Of a DNA stretch of 64,000 bases, positions 50,001-59,612 are shown piece by piece. The stretch's first letter is position 1; the number at the start of each line of letters is the position of its first letter. The stretch comes from Proteles cristata cristata (lineage: Eukaryota; Chordata; Mammalia; Carnivora; Hyaenidae). The notes under the pieces are model-generated. The model was not told where the DNA came from. It saw only the letters and a list, made by a program, of their open reading frames with translations, and did no database searches. The position numbers were made by a program, and so were the translations under genes. The stretch covers positions 124,001-188,000 of the forward strand of contig JAESUZ010002717.1 in the NCBI GenBank assembly GCA_017311185.1, given 5' to 3'.

Positions 50001-52402
50001 CCGCGAGATCATGACCTGAGCGAAAGCCGGACGCTTAACCGACTAAGCCACCCGGGCGCCCCTGATCACATTTATTTTCACACTCCCATTTTGAACTCCT
50101 GAGGTTCAAAATAAAAACTTTTTTTTTAAGCCAGTAACATTTCTTCCCCTAGAAAATGAAGTTTTAAGAAGTTCTAAGTTTCAGGTGATGAGAAGATTTG
50201 CAATGAAACTATTCTGAACACCTTGTGTATGATATATAAACATTGTTGTGGCTGAATAATAATTTTTAATTTTACTTTTATTTATTTATTTTTATTTATT
50301 TCTAAGAGAGAGAGAGAGACAGCATGAGCAGGGGAGGGTCAGAGAGAGAGGGAGACACAGACTCTGAAGGGCTCCAGGCTCTGAGCTGGCAGTCAGCACA
50401 GAGCCCGACGCGGGCTCAAACCCATGAACCGTGAGATCATGACCTAAGCGAAAGTCAGACGCTTAACCGACTAAGCCACCCAGGCGCCCCTAATAATTTT
50501 TGAATACTTTTGAAGATAATAATTAGAGATTCAAAATAAAAACTTTTTTTTAAGCCAGTAACATTTCTTTCCTAGAGAATTAAGAAGTTTTAAGAAGTCC
50601 TAAGTTTCAGGTGATGAGAAATTTTTCAATGAAACTATTTTAAACACCCTGTATATGATGTATAAATATTGTTGTGGCTGAAAAACTCAGGAAACTTGTG
50701 AAAATCCACATTTATTTTTAAATTATTTTGACAGAGAGAAAGCCCAAGTGGGATGGGGGGGGAAGGCAGAGAGAGGTGGAGAATCCCAAGCAGGCTCCAT
50801 GCTGCTGGCGCAAAGCCCCACTGGGATCCCAAGAACCATGAGATCAAGAGTCGGATGTGACTGAGCCATGGGGGGGGGTGGGGGGGGAGGCGGGCACGCA
50901 CATGCTAAAAATCCACACTTAAAATAAGTGGACTCCATCATCTCTTAAGTTTTTTTCCTTTAAATTGTACAAACTAGGAATATTGGTTTTCAAATTCTGT
51001 CTACCCCAGAAACAAAGTAAATTTTCTCCCCCTTAAGTATGTAACTTATTTCTGACTCAGAAACAAATGACTTACTTATAGTTTCACTTTGTGAAAGTCC
51101 ATTTTAGGAGAACTAGTCTCTAGCCATCTATCAGGTAACAAACCACCTACCACGGACGTGGTTCCATCTCCCACTTCTTTGTCTTGCAGATCAGCGAGCT
51201 CACAAAGAACTTTAGCTGCAGGATGTTCTACCTCCAAAAGCTTCAGGATAGTGGCACCATCATTAGTAATGGTTACATCCTAAGACACGTGCAAGAAAGA
51301 GAACAGACACAATCAGTTACAGACACAGGACAGCCTGTAAAGTAACACAAACCCGCATTACCACCTTTGCTGCACCTTCCAATACCAGCGATACGATAAA
51401 AACAGACAATTCACATAATATTTATGAGCCGTTATTTCTCTTTAAAGTAACAAACACAACACTTAAGTAATACTTACACCAATATCATCCACCAACATTT
51501 TATCCAAGCCAACTGGTCCAAGAGAACTTTTTACAATATTGGCAATAGAAGCTGCTGCCATAACTGTAGAAATGAAAAAAAAATTTTTTTTAAAAACGCA
51601 CCGCTCCAAGTGACAACATTTCAGCCTAAAGACAGAGACACCAACAGCCTATGGATTTTCCAAAATCTACAAATTTTTCCGAATCACTAACAGCGGTTAA
51701 GATCGGCAAGCATCCCTGATTTCAAAAGCGTCCACGCTCTCAACGGCAACCAATGTCTTAATCCGTCTTGTTTGCTAGAACAACCTCCCTTTCTGGATTA
51801 CTTGCACTAACGTTCAACTGAGATTTCGTCAACCAACTTTACCGTAAAAGCCTCGGTGGTAGGTGGGTTAGGAATCGGATGTGGACATCCGGGCACCTGG
51901 CATCCACCGCAGATAATAACCAGTGGGGACAAGGGGGCAAGTCACCTGGACTGTGGCCATTTGCACATCCGTACAACCGGCGGTTGAAACCAGCGTTTTC
52001 TGGCTAACACCCCTAAAACGAGGCCCAAAGGTTGAGATACACGCTCCTTCCGCTCAGAATCGGAACATACGAGGCGCCGGGCACCGGGACCAACGGGCCT
52101 CGGGGCGTGGTCGGCACGTTGTCAATGCGGGCGGCGGGGACAGTTCTCCAAAACGTGCTGGGCTCTCCGAAAGCCCGCCCCTACGGGAACAGAGGGCGCC
52201 GCCACCCCGCCCCACCCCTTTCCCGGGCACGGATAAGGAACGCGCAAGCCCCGCAGCCCCGGCCCGAGGGGGGCGGGCCGGGATGGGGCCGGGGGGCCGC
52301 CCCGCCGTGGGCCCGGCCGACGCCGCGTTCGCCCCTACCGTTCTGGGAGCGGATCGCCTCCCCGGTGCTGCGGTCTCCGAATACGGACAAAGGCCCCTCC
52401 AT
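41059..52402 (-). CDS. TCP1: TCP1, CCT-alpha subunit of the TRiC/CCT chaperonin
   Basis: Subunit 1 of the eight-membered cytosolic chaperonin that folds actin, tubulin and many WD-repeat proteins with ATP. Twelve coding exons, in transcript order: 52402-52339, 51563-51478, 51279-51151, 48926-48829, 48456-48346, 48047-47866, 47482-47356, 43437-43262, 42864-42741, 42441-42249, 41906-41743, 41275-41059. The sum is 1671 bases, 556 aa, the family length. It starts [20 protein letters not shown]. Group II chaperonin motifs are intact: [12 protein letters not shown] and [10 protein letters not shown] (exons 2-3), GDGTTS near residue 87 (nucleotide and Mg site), ERSLHDAL near 389-396, VVPGGGAVE near 408-416. 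It ends [11 protein letters not shown]. The intron between 48346 and 48047 looks U12-type; all others are ordinary. Two introns carry snoRNA candidates. Confidence 0.97.
42000..42165 (-). mobile_element. Diverged carnivore SINE in TCP1 intron 10
   Basis: GGGGAGGGGCAGAGCAGGCG to GACTGAGCCACCCAGGCACC. Confidence 0.85.
42552..42679 (-). ncRNA. SNORA20: H/ACA box snoRNA in TCP1 intron 9 (probably SNORA20)
   Basis: Read on the minus strand, the first hairpin has a lower stem TTCCCAT/ATGGGAG, an unpaired pocket and an upper stem CTGCTC/GAGCAG. It is followed directly by an H box AGAACA (ANANNA). The second hairpin has GGCCG/CGGTC lower pairing, a pocket and an upper stem GAGATG/CATCTC, then ACA with three bases to the end (ACATTG). 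The total of about 128 bases is normal for the class. Human TCP1 is known to host SNORA20 and SNORA29. I assign SNORA20 because it lies about 1.6 kb from the TCP1 3' end; the name is less certain than the class. H/ACA RNAs guide pseudouridylation with dyskerin. Confidence 0.75.
43862..44085 (+). mobile_element. Carnivore SINE
   Basis: GGGGCATCTGGGTGGCATGG head, AAAAATGAAGAAACC end. Confidence 0.88.
44166..44535 (-). mobile_element. Old SINE interrupted by the L1 insertion
   Basis: AGGGAGTATGAACCAATGGG to the left of the L1 and AAGCAGGCTCCACACTCAAT to ACTAAGCTACCCAAGCACCC to the right are the two halves of one carnivore SINE. Confidence 0.8.
44245..44398 (-). mobile_element. Truncated young L1 3' end inserted into a SINE
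   Basis: A T-tract followed by ATTGTCAAATTAGTTTCC, ACACCCAGTGCTCATCCC and GTGTCCTCCTCCATGACC is the carnivore L1 3' end on the minus strand. The 15-base target duplication GCAGAGGGAAAGAAT lies at 44230-44244 and 44399-44413 inside an older SINE. Confidence 0.85.
44540..44632 (-). mobile_element. Short old carnivore SINE
   Basis: CACAAAGTGGGCTTTAAACT and CTCTACTGACTGAGCCAGCC. Confidence 0.7.
45914..46088 (+). mobile_element. Carnivore SINE
   Basis: GGGGTGCCTGGGGGGCTCAG head, CCCTCAAAATAAACTTT end. Confidence 0.9.
46678..46915 (+). mobile_element. Carnivore SINE
   Basis: GGGGCGCCTGGATGGCTCAG head and a long A-rich tail; directly followed by another copy. Confidence 0.92.
46929..47113 (+). 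mobile_element. Carnivore SINE
   Basis: GGGGGCACCTGGATAGCTCA head; tandem with the previous SINE. Confidence 0.92.
48048..48345 (-). other. TCP1: U12-type (minor spliceosome) intron 5 of TCP1
   Basis: The intron begins GTATCCTTGG on the minus strand, against the U12 donor consensus RTATCCTTT. It ends with TCCTTAAC at 48066-48059, a near-perfect U12 branch site. The branch A lies 12-13 bases before the terminal AG, and there is no long pyrimidine tract. The flanking exons join in frame (GGA AT | A AAT GGG). The intron is only 298 bases and contains the second snoRNA candidate. Confidence 0.85.
48134..48284 (-). ncRNA. SNORA29: Candidate H/ACA box snoRNA in TCP1 intron 5 (probably SNORA29)
   Basis: On the minus strand a first imperfect stem (TACTGTAT with ATACTGGTA) leads to an ANANNA box (ACAGGA). 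A second hairpin is closed by AGCA/TGCT and followed at once by ACA plus three bases (ACAAGG). The length of about 150 bases fits. TCP1 is known to host two H/ACA RNAs and the other clear one is in intron 9. The first stem is weaker than in the intron 9 candidate, so both borders are approximate. Confidence 0.55.
49282..49484 (+). mobile_element. Carnivore SINE with 16-base target duplication
   Basis: AAAAATCATTCTTCTA on both sides; TCP1 intron 3. Confidence 0.94.
49828..50062 (-). mobile_element. Young felid SINE
   Basis: TGATCACATTT on both sides, near-consensus body, (GA)n near its poly-T side. Confidence 0.95.
50104..50264. repeat. Intronic duplicated segment, copy 1 (TCP1 intron 3)
   Basis: TTCAAAATAAAAACTTTTTT through ATTGTTGTGGCTGAATAAT recurs with small changes at 50531-50685. 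The two copies lie on either side of a young SINE. Confidence 0.9.
50275..50490 (-). mobile_element. Young felid SINE between duplicated segments
   Basis: TAATAATTTTT on both sides; it sits between the two intronic duplicate copies. Confidence 0.95.
50531..50685. repeat. Intronic duplicated segment, copy 2 (TCP1 intron 3)
   Basis: Same order of blocks as copy 1: AAGCCAGTAACATTTCTT, AAGTTTCAGGTGATGAGAA, CAATGAAACTATT, ATTGTTGTGGCTGAA. Roughly 90 percent alike by eye, with short indels. Confidence 0.9.
50705..50890 (-). mobile_element. Diverged carnivore SINE
   Basis: AGAGAATCCCAAGCAGGCTC and CATGAGATCAAGAGTCGGAT, with G-runs disrupting both ends. Confidence 0.75.
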
Positions 52403-53456
52403 CTTGGCGGCGGCGTGCACGTCGAGTTTCAGTCTCACCGCGGGGAACCAGCGTCTGGGTCCCTACGCCCGGCGGCGGCCAGAAGGACGGTGGCGGCTAC
52501 GGCGTGGAACGGGCCGTGCGAGGCCGCGGAGACTGCTGGGAACACCGCTCTCCCAGCCCGGCCGCGGGGCAGGGCGGGAAGGAAAGGAGGGGAGGGAGGG
52601 GAACGAAAAGTGCCAAAGAGCAGGAAATGGGGAGCCAGAGAGGGCGGGTTCGGCGGTTCGCCCAATTAGAAAGCGACTGAGAGGGGCGCGAACGCAGGAG
52701 AACGGAAGTCAGGCTCTCGGACTGGGGGAGGAAGGAGGTGCTCGGCTGGAGATGCTCCCCCCGCCTCCCCCAGCCAGGGGTTGCGCGTGCGCATTTGCAC
52801 ATTCTAGTGCCTTCTAGAAAAAGTGGAAGGCGGGGCGGAGCTTGTATTGGAGTGTAACTGGAAAGGGCGGGCCCTTCGGGGTACAACTGTGCTACGGAGT
52901 GTGGCCTGTTCGCTTATTTAACGGTCTCATTCTCGTCAATGTAAGAGCTTGCTCGGAGAGCCCGCGGCGGGTCACAGGCTTGGTTCCTGCGCTCACGAGC
53001 GTAAGCTTGGGGAAAATGACAACCACGGCTTCTGAAAGGAAACTCCATCTTGCGCTGCCCAGTTTTTTCCATTGCTCAGCGGGGCTGTATGTGGGTCCGA
53101 CAACGATCAGCCGAGGCTTTGGGACTGAAGGACTCACATACGGCAACGCGAAGCGACTCGTGCCCGCGACTCTAGCTAAAAGCCTCGCCTCGCTTAGCGC
53201 GTTGGCCCCGCCCCCAGGCGCGCTCCAGCGTCACGTGCATCTCAGCCTAGGCGGTGATTGGAGGAGCTAAGGTGACAGACGGCCCTCTCAGCCACTCGGC
53301 GGAGGGGTTTGTTAGTTCCGGGTCGAGGTGCCGGCGACCTCCGGAACTCAAACCCTTTTTCCTGAGTTAATATGGCTGCGGCCTGCCAGCGGCTGGGACC
53401 TTAGTGAGGAAAGGACGCGACGCTTTTCCGAGGCTTGTGCTCGGGATCCCTCAGCG
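52403..53456. promoter_or_regulatory. Divergent CpG-rich promoter of TCP1 (-) and MRPL18 (+)
   Basis: Only 1.05 kb separates the two start codons, and the stretch from about 52.05 to 53.5 kb is GC/CpG-rich without repeats. Visible elements: GGGGCGGAGC near 52833, a heat-shock-element-like array at 52802-52819, an E-box CACGTG at 53232-53237, an inverted CCAAT box (ATTGG) at 53257-53261, CCCCGCCCCC near 53207, and ETS-like CGGAAG near 52700. The 5'UTRs of both genes lie within it; transcription starts cannot be fixed by eye. Confidence 0.75.
52802..52819. promoter_or_regulatory. Heat-shock-element-like array between TCP1 and MRPL18
   Basis: TTCTAGTGCCTTCTAGAA: three of four alternating 5-base units fit TTCnnGAAnnTTCnnGAA, with GTG replacing one GAA. 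The right half TTCTAGAA is a perfect inverted dimer. It lies 400 bases from the TCP1 start codon and about 640 from that of MRPL18. HSF1 control of CCT genes and heat induction of MRPL18 are known; binding here is inference. Confidence 0.6.
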
Positions 53457-56400
53457 ATGGCGCTCCGGTCGCGGTTGTGGGAGTGTCTGTCGGTCTGCCG
53501 GAACCGCGGTAATTCCCACGTCTCTCAGCTAACTCCCTAGGGGATGCACAGTAAGTGTGCATATGCAAGTCGTGACTTCTATTCAGCACAGCCCAGGCTA
53601 ACAGCATGGTGATGACAGTAGTAGGAAATCAAGAACCAGGATCTGTGGTGACTGTACTCTCTGCCCAGACAGGTTACTTTTTCTCTCCCGGGGAGCGAAG
53701 ATTCGGGGAATGGATGGGGATAGAAGTTAGATCACATTCCATTTTTGTCCGTGGTTGTCATTTTTTAAGATACATGCGGTGGTTTCCATTCTTAGGGTGT
53801 GGGGTCGCAGCCCTCTCAACCAGTTCCAAGCCTGCGGCGAAGCCTGGAGCGGACCCTCTGGAAAATGAAGCCGTTGCGCCAGAGTTCACCAACCGGAACC
53901 CGCGCAATCTGGAGCTCTTAGGTGTGGCCAGAAAAGAGCGGGGTTGGGGGACAGCGTGGCCCTCCCGCGAGTTCTGGCACAGGTAATCACGTCGGCCAGG
54001 TGATTGACCGACGGAGCGGTGCACGATGCCCTACAAGTTGTTTTCATCAATTCAGTTAACCTGGTAGATACTACTGGGGATTCTCTTCTTAGGAAGCTGC
54101 TGTTCGGTGGTGGAGGAGAGGTTAGCGGAGGGGGAGATGGGCGTGGTGGGGGGCAAACAGTAAATGTCTGGGAGAAAATTTAAGGACAGTGATGTTAGAA
54201 TGGGGAGGCCGGTTGCCTGCTAAGGCTCCTTCTAAAGGATAGGGAGAAGACGGTCTGCCAGGAAGGGCATTCGCAGCAGAGGAAATGGCTATGGGCTGGT
54301 GTGTTGGAAGAACTAAAAGTTAGCGCGGAGCTCAGCGTGCAAAGGAGTGGGTAGTGTAAGGTGGACATGGAGAGGTAGGTAGGAGACCCATCATTAAGGC
54401 TGTAAATTGAAGTAAGCAGTTCACGATTTCTTTTCAGTACAGTGGAAAACTACGAGAGGGTTTAAAGTTTGAGCTTGAATTAAAGGTCATTTTGGTTGCT
54501 TTGGGGAGAACAAATTTCTAAGGGGGCAGGGGAGAAGCAGAAAGACAAGTTCGTTGAGTCTATTCTTTGTTACAAAGGTGGTTATGTATTGAACGGTTTG
54601 TATTTGCCAGGAAGTACGTTAGTTGCCTTATGTACGTTTTCTCATTTAATCCTTAAAGTTACTTTATGAAGCAGGTGCAATGATTTCCTCCATTTTACAG
54701 GACCAAGAGTATTGAGGCGTAAGGGGACAAGGTTACTAAGCGCCAGAGCTAGGACTCAAACATGTTTGGTCTCACCTAGGAGCCAGGCCACTATAAATTT
54801 TTTTTACCACTGTGCTGCTTTATTTTATCTGCTGATTCACTTGGTAAGCATTTGTTAAAGGGAAATGTTTCTTAAGGAGGCCCTAAAATTGTAGCAGGAG
54901 GTTAGAAATCATATCTCTGATATCATTCAACGATCATGAGGCCTGTGGCGTTTCATAGGCATTGTGCTAGCTGCAAGAGGTGCAACGCTAAAGTAGATGT
55001 CATCCCTGTCAGCAAACGTTTTCATGCGTTCATAGCGGAAGGTGGAATAGGGATGAGTGTTACAGTTGTTATGCATTGTACTTAGCGTACCTAGGGAGGC
55101 ATCAAAGGAGGAAGGCAGATAACTTTTGAATCTCGATCTTAAGTCAAAAAAGCTTTGAAACACCAAACTTAGGGGCGCCTGGGTGGCTTAGTCGGTTAAG
55201 TGTCCGACTTTCGCTTAGGTTGTGATCTCGTGGTTCGTGGGTTCCAGCCCCGCGTCGGGCTCTGTGCTGGCTGCCAGCTCATAGCCTGGAGCCTGTTTCA
55301 GAGTCTGTGTCTCCCTCTCTCTCTGACCCTCCCCTGCTCACGCTGTGTGTGTGTGTCTCTCTCTCTCCTAGAAATAAATAAAAATATTAAAAAAAAAAAA
55401 GAAACACCAAACTTAATTACTTCCAATATTTGGATCATTTAATTAATTAGAGATCTATTTTCCCACCTTTTTTTTTGTTGTTGTTCTGTCTGCCATCTCC
55501 ACAGTGTTAATCAGTATAGAATTTTAGTGCATTATAGTAGGAAGTGACCTTAGAGATGAGTCCTCTGCCTTTGTCAAACCAGTGGTTTAAGATGAGGATC
55601 CGCAGGGGCGCTGGGTGGCTCATTCGGTTAAGTGTCTGACTTTGGCTCAGGTCCTGATCTCGTTGTCCATGAATTCAAGTTCTGCGTCGGTACTGTGCTG
55701 ATAGCTTGGAGCCTGGAGCCTGCTTTGGATTCTGTGGCTCCCTCTCTCTGCCCTTTTCTTGTTCGTGCTCTGTCTCTCAAAAATAAATAACCATTAAAAA
55801 TTTTTTTTAAAAAAGGTAAGGATCAGCAAACTATGGCCCACTCTTGATTTCAGCTCAGGTCATGATCTCATGGTTGTGAGATTGAACCCTGTATCGGGTT
55901 CTGCACTGAGTGTGGGCCCTGCTTGCTCTCTTTCTCTAAAAAAAAAAAAAAATTACAAATCCTTTAGCACAGCAAGTACACTGTTTTTCATCTGAATCCT
56001 CCCTGCCCCCTTCAGAGTACATCTTAGAATTCCTTTGTGTTGGTTAAGAACATGGGCTCTCAAACCAGCCCCTTGGACCGAAATCCCAGCTCCATTACTT
56101 ACCGTTAGTTGTAATCTTGCTAAGGTGACATAACTTTTCTGTGTCAGTATCTATGACCCGAAAACAAATCAAAACCAAAAAGAACTGATTACGGGATTAT
56201 TTTGAGACGCGAGCTACACCTGAAAAAGGTCTGTGCCTGCCACAGTAGGTGCTCCGTAAGTGTCAGCAGCCTCGTCAAAAAGTGCTACTTCGTGCTGGCA
56301 CCCATATAGAATACCACCGCATGGGTGTTTTAGTTGGCTGGCTCCACGTTGATGCTTACTGTAATGATTCCAAACAGGATTGCAGTGAATTGTTTTTTTA

Positions 56401-57903
56401 TGCACTTGATCAGTAAGGTCAGACATGTTTGGGCCCAGGGGTCATTAATATTTTCTATTTCTGTGAACAGGCAGTTTAGGTTTTTTGCTTAAGTTATTGG
56501 TCATTTTCTTACTGGTTATAGGAGGCTTTTTACATATGGAAATTACCCCTTTGCATAATTTGTGTTCAAAGTATTTTTAGTTTCTAGCTTACCTTTTGGC
56601 TTCAGTTTACTGGGTTTTTTTAACTGCAGAAAAATTTGTCTTTGTAAAAACTAGATAACATGGTTCGATGTATTTAAATTGGCTTACTTGGAGATTGTAA
56701 AAAAAAAAAACCCTACTAGTATTTTTGTGATTTCAGTTTTTTACATTCAAGTCTTTGATCAATCTTTATTTTGGTGTTAGTTGGTAAGTAGAGGCATAGA
56801 AATAAGTGTATCCTTACTTATTGTAAGGTCACAGTTTAGCTCTGCCTCCTTACATCCTTTTGTTGAGGTAGCGGCTGTGTAAATAATTCTCACTTTTCAG
56901 AAATCCCAAGTTTCTGCTGGATATTTGAGGTGTTAAGTGGAAATATTCGGTTTATGTTTATTGAGGATGTCCTCATAAAGGCAGAGGACAAACACCTTTC
57001 CCAAGTAAAATCCAGGTTCAGTGTGTTGACGTAAATGAAACAGACACTACGTTCTTGAGAAACACTTGGCATATATTCACCTGAGGCTTTTTAATCTTTA
57101 GGGTCCTTTTACGATGTTCCTCTTTTTCTCATCTCATTTAGGTTGCGAGTTATAAAGACTCAGCATCATGTGGACGCACTTGTGGAACATCGCAGTGGCC
57201 AGGTCGTGGTTTCGGCATCCACTCGGGAATGGGCCATTAAAAAGCACCTGTACAGCACCACAAACGTGGTGGCCTGTGAGAGTGTCGGACGGGTGCTGGC
57301 AGAGCGGTGCTTAGAGGCAGGAATCAACTTCATGGTCTACCAGCCCACCCCGTGGGAGGCAGCCTCAGACTCGGTATTTTGGTTTCCATGTATTTATTTA
57401 GAAGGTTTTCATTCCTGATGTCAGGTGCTTACTTAGTAACCGTAGTTGTGTTTATCAAGTTCTTTCCACGTGGGAGATGCGGAAGTGGGTCTCCTGACCT
57501 GCGTAGTGGCCCAGAGGCTCAGGATTAATATCCCCTGTCCTCTGCACAGGGAACCAGAGTCAGTGCAGGGGCACTGGTCTACAGCCACGATGTCAACCAT
57601 TCTACTTCCCCTTCATATGTTAATCTCTCACTTGTATAATGAAACACTATTAGTCTTTGATGTCTCCAAAGTTTCTTATAAGATCGCTTTCTGAAAAATC
57701 AGTGTAGGCTTGGAAGTTAGCAAGGGGCAAGTCAGCTGTTCCATTTCTCTTTCCCTTGAGAAACGAGAAGCGCTATTTATTATCTGCTTACTTACTGTGC
57801 TGACTTAATTTTCTCTGCTCTTCGAAACCAGATGAAGCGCCTACAGAGTGCCATGACAGAAGGCGGTGTGGTGCTGCGGGAGCCCCGGAGAATCTATGAA
57901 TGA
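53457..57903 (+). CDS. MRPL18: MRPL18, mitochondrial ribosomal protein uL18m
   Basis: Large-subunit mitoribosome protein, also linked to 5S rRNA import; a cytosolic form made under heat stress is reported. Four coding exons: 53457-53508, 53796-53982, 57142-57373, 57832-57903 (TGA). The sum is 543 bases, 180 aa, the family length. It begins [20 protein letters not shown], an Arg-rich, acid-free start typical of a mitochondrial presequence. The mature part has [20 protein letters not shown], the uL18 core ([39 protein letters not shown]) and the ending [14 protein letters not shown]. No ATG occurs in frame between the start and the ATG of INFMVYQ in exon 3, while in-frame CTG codons do occur. 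Confidence 0.96.
54600..54795. mobile_element. MIR SINE remnant in MRPL18 intron 2
   Basis: TCATTTAATCCTTAAAGTTA, CATTTTACAGGACCAAGAGT and GCGCCAGAGCTAGGACTCAA follow the MIR core. Confidence 0.85.
55171..55400 (+). mobile_element. Young felid SINE with target duplication
   Basis: GAAACACCAAACTTA before the head and after the A-tail. Confidence 0.95.
55604..55816 (+). mobile_element. Carnivore SINE
   Basis: GGGGCGCTGGGTGGCTCATT head; GGATCMGCA at both edges. Confidence 0.92.
55838..55955 (+). mobile_element. Partial carnivore SINE
   Basis: TTTCAGCTCAGGTCATGATC through CTGCTTGCTCTC and an A-tail; the head is missing. Confidence 0.85.
56035..56275. mobile_element. MIR SINE remnant
   Basis: AACATGGGCTCTCAAACCAG, CAGCTCCATTACTTACC and GTAGGTGCTCCGTAAGTGTC. 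Confidence 0.7.
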
Positions 57904-58210
57904 ACTAGAAGCATTGTTCTGAACATCTGAATGTGAAGCTGTGAGCTGTCACCTCCTTCAGAAGAGAGCATCTAGAAGAACAGGCAGCTTGGGAGTTTTA
58001 TACAATCACCTAACAGTGGACTCTTATTACCAGTTAAGAAGGTCATCCCTCCCTGCCTTTGTGTGTGTGTTTTGTTGTTGTTTATCAAGGGCGAACGTCT
58101 TCTCTTGGCCAGAAGTACCTGAGAAAAGGTGTTGCCAATTATAATTAATTTTCGAAGGACAAATTAAGTGTTGTTTGTAAGTTAAAGAATAAACGCATAT
58201 TGCGAACACT
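57904..58210 (+). other. MRPL18: MRPL18 3'UTR with polyA signal
   Basis: About 300 bases of unique sequence with a GT-rich run, ending at AATAAA (58188-58193) and a likely cleavage point near 58210. Confidence 0.8.
58188..58193 (+). terminator. MRPL18: MRPL18 polyadenylation signal AATAAA
   Basis: First canonical hexamer after the MRPL18 stop, followed by TTTCTGGTTAAATG and a T-rich stretch. Confidence 0.8.
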
Positions 58211-58840
58211 TTCTGGTTAAATGAATTTTTTTCTTCGCCTTTGAGCTCACTGCTGCAAGAGCACACACATGAGGTTTATGCAAACTGCTTGTTACCACGT
58301 CCTGCTCATAGTGGGTAATCTCCATAAACGATGGCCGTTGCTGCTCAGAGTGTGGACTTTTTTTTTTTTAAATAGGGAATGCCTGTATCAATTGAGTATA
58401 AACAGCCTTAGTGCTAGAAGGGGGCAAACCCTAACCTCAGCTGGGCTCTGAAACACTAACCTGCAGAAGCGGACTTGAAAGAAGAAAGCTCAGTGGGGAA
58501 CTGAAGCAGGTGGAAAGGGGCAGGGCTGGTGTGTATTTGCCACTGAGGGAGTGAGTGTTGGATGGAAGATGAAGCTTGAAATGCAGTCATTTAACCTAAC
58601 ATGATGCTGAGCAGGTGGGAGCCACGCAGCTCTCTCACAGGAGTGGATTAAGTCAAAGTAAGGGGTTAAGTGCTTCTGGCTATTTAAGGTGTGAAGAGGA
58701 AGAACGTGTCAGCAGATAAGGTGGCTTCTAGAGCATTTCCTCCCAGTTTTTAAGTGTGTATCCCAATTACATATACAGAATTGAATTAATGTTACTATTT
58801 CCAACCTGAGTATTTGAGTTGTTGAAAAAAGATACGTATG

Positions 58841-58900
58841 CACCAACATTTTTAAAAAGTATGATTGGTTCACCAACATTTTTAAAAAGTATGATTGGTT
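58841..58900. repeat. Exact 30-base tandem duplication
   Basis: 58841-58870 and 58871-58900 are identical, starting CACCAACATTTTTAAAAAGT. Intergenic between MRPL18 and PNLDC1. Confidence 0.97.
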
Positions 58901-59249
58901 CTGAGAGGCCTTCAAGGAAAGGACCAGTGGCTTTGGAAACTGACAGTGGACAAAAATTGGGTTCACCTGGAAGTGACGCTGTGGGTGGGTTTTTTCCCTC
59001 TGCAAGGAATAGGTGGGGTTATTTTTTCCTGCAAGGATGGTCCCCGAATCCTCTCTGCACCAAGGATTGCTTCAATTGGATGGGCAATTCTTGAGGCTTT
59101 TTGTGGCAAGTTTCATAGACGGTATTATAAAGGATGATGCGAAGTGAAGTAAAACATGGGGCGAGGGGGGGTGGGGACGGGGACAGCTCAATACGGCAGG
59201 CCAAGTGCCAACAAGTGTTGCTCTCAAAGCAAATGAGAGGTGGTCCCGC

Positions 59250-59612
59250 CACCGCGCCGCAGCTGCTGTCATGACCTACCTACCGCGGTTCCTCCAGGTG
59301 CTGTCTACTGGCCCGTTTTCTCCCTCGGGCACTATTTTCTCCCACCACCCGGCCTAATAACCTAGGTCTCTGCGATCCGATCCGCAGCAGCAAGCAAGGG
59401 AAACGGGCTTTGGCGGGAGGGCGGGGTCCAGGCGAGCCCCGCGCAAGGCCGAGGTGTAAAAGCGGACACCTGTGGGCGGGCAGGTGGCGGGCGTGGCCAA
59501 TCGCAGGCTCCCGGGCCGCCCCTTCCCGTGCGAGCCCCTTAAAGCGCCGGCGCAGCGGAAGCGCGTGGCGGCACGTGTCCGCACCGGGCGCCCTCGGCCG
59601 AGCTCCGTGGCC
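59250..59612 (+). promoter_or_regulatory. PNLDC1: PNLDC1 CpG-rich promoter
   Basis: GC/CpG-rich block starting near 59245 and running into exon 1. It includes a CCAAT box within GGCCAATCGC near 59495-59504, GGGCGG near 59475 and no TATA box. Activity in germ cells is expected from the role of the gene, not from a motif I can point to. Confidence 0.65.

Noticed and set aside
51923..52817. Long plus-strand open frames (248 and 261 codons) in the TCP1 promoter
   Set aside because: They lie in a CpG-rich block where stops are rare, overlap TCP1 exon 1 on the other strand, and show only Arg/Pro/Gly-rich composition with no domain.
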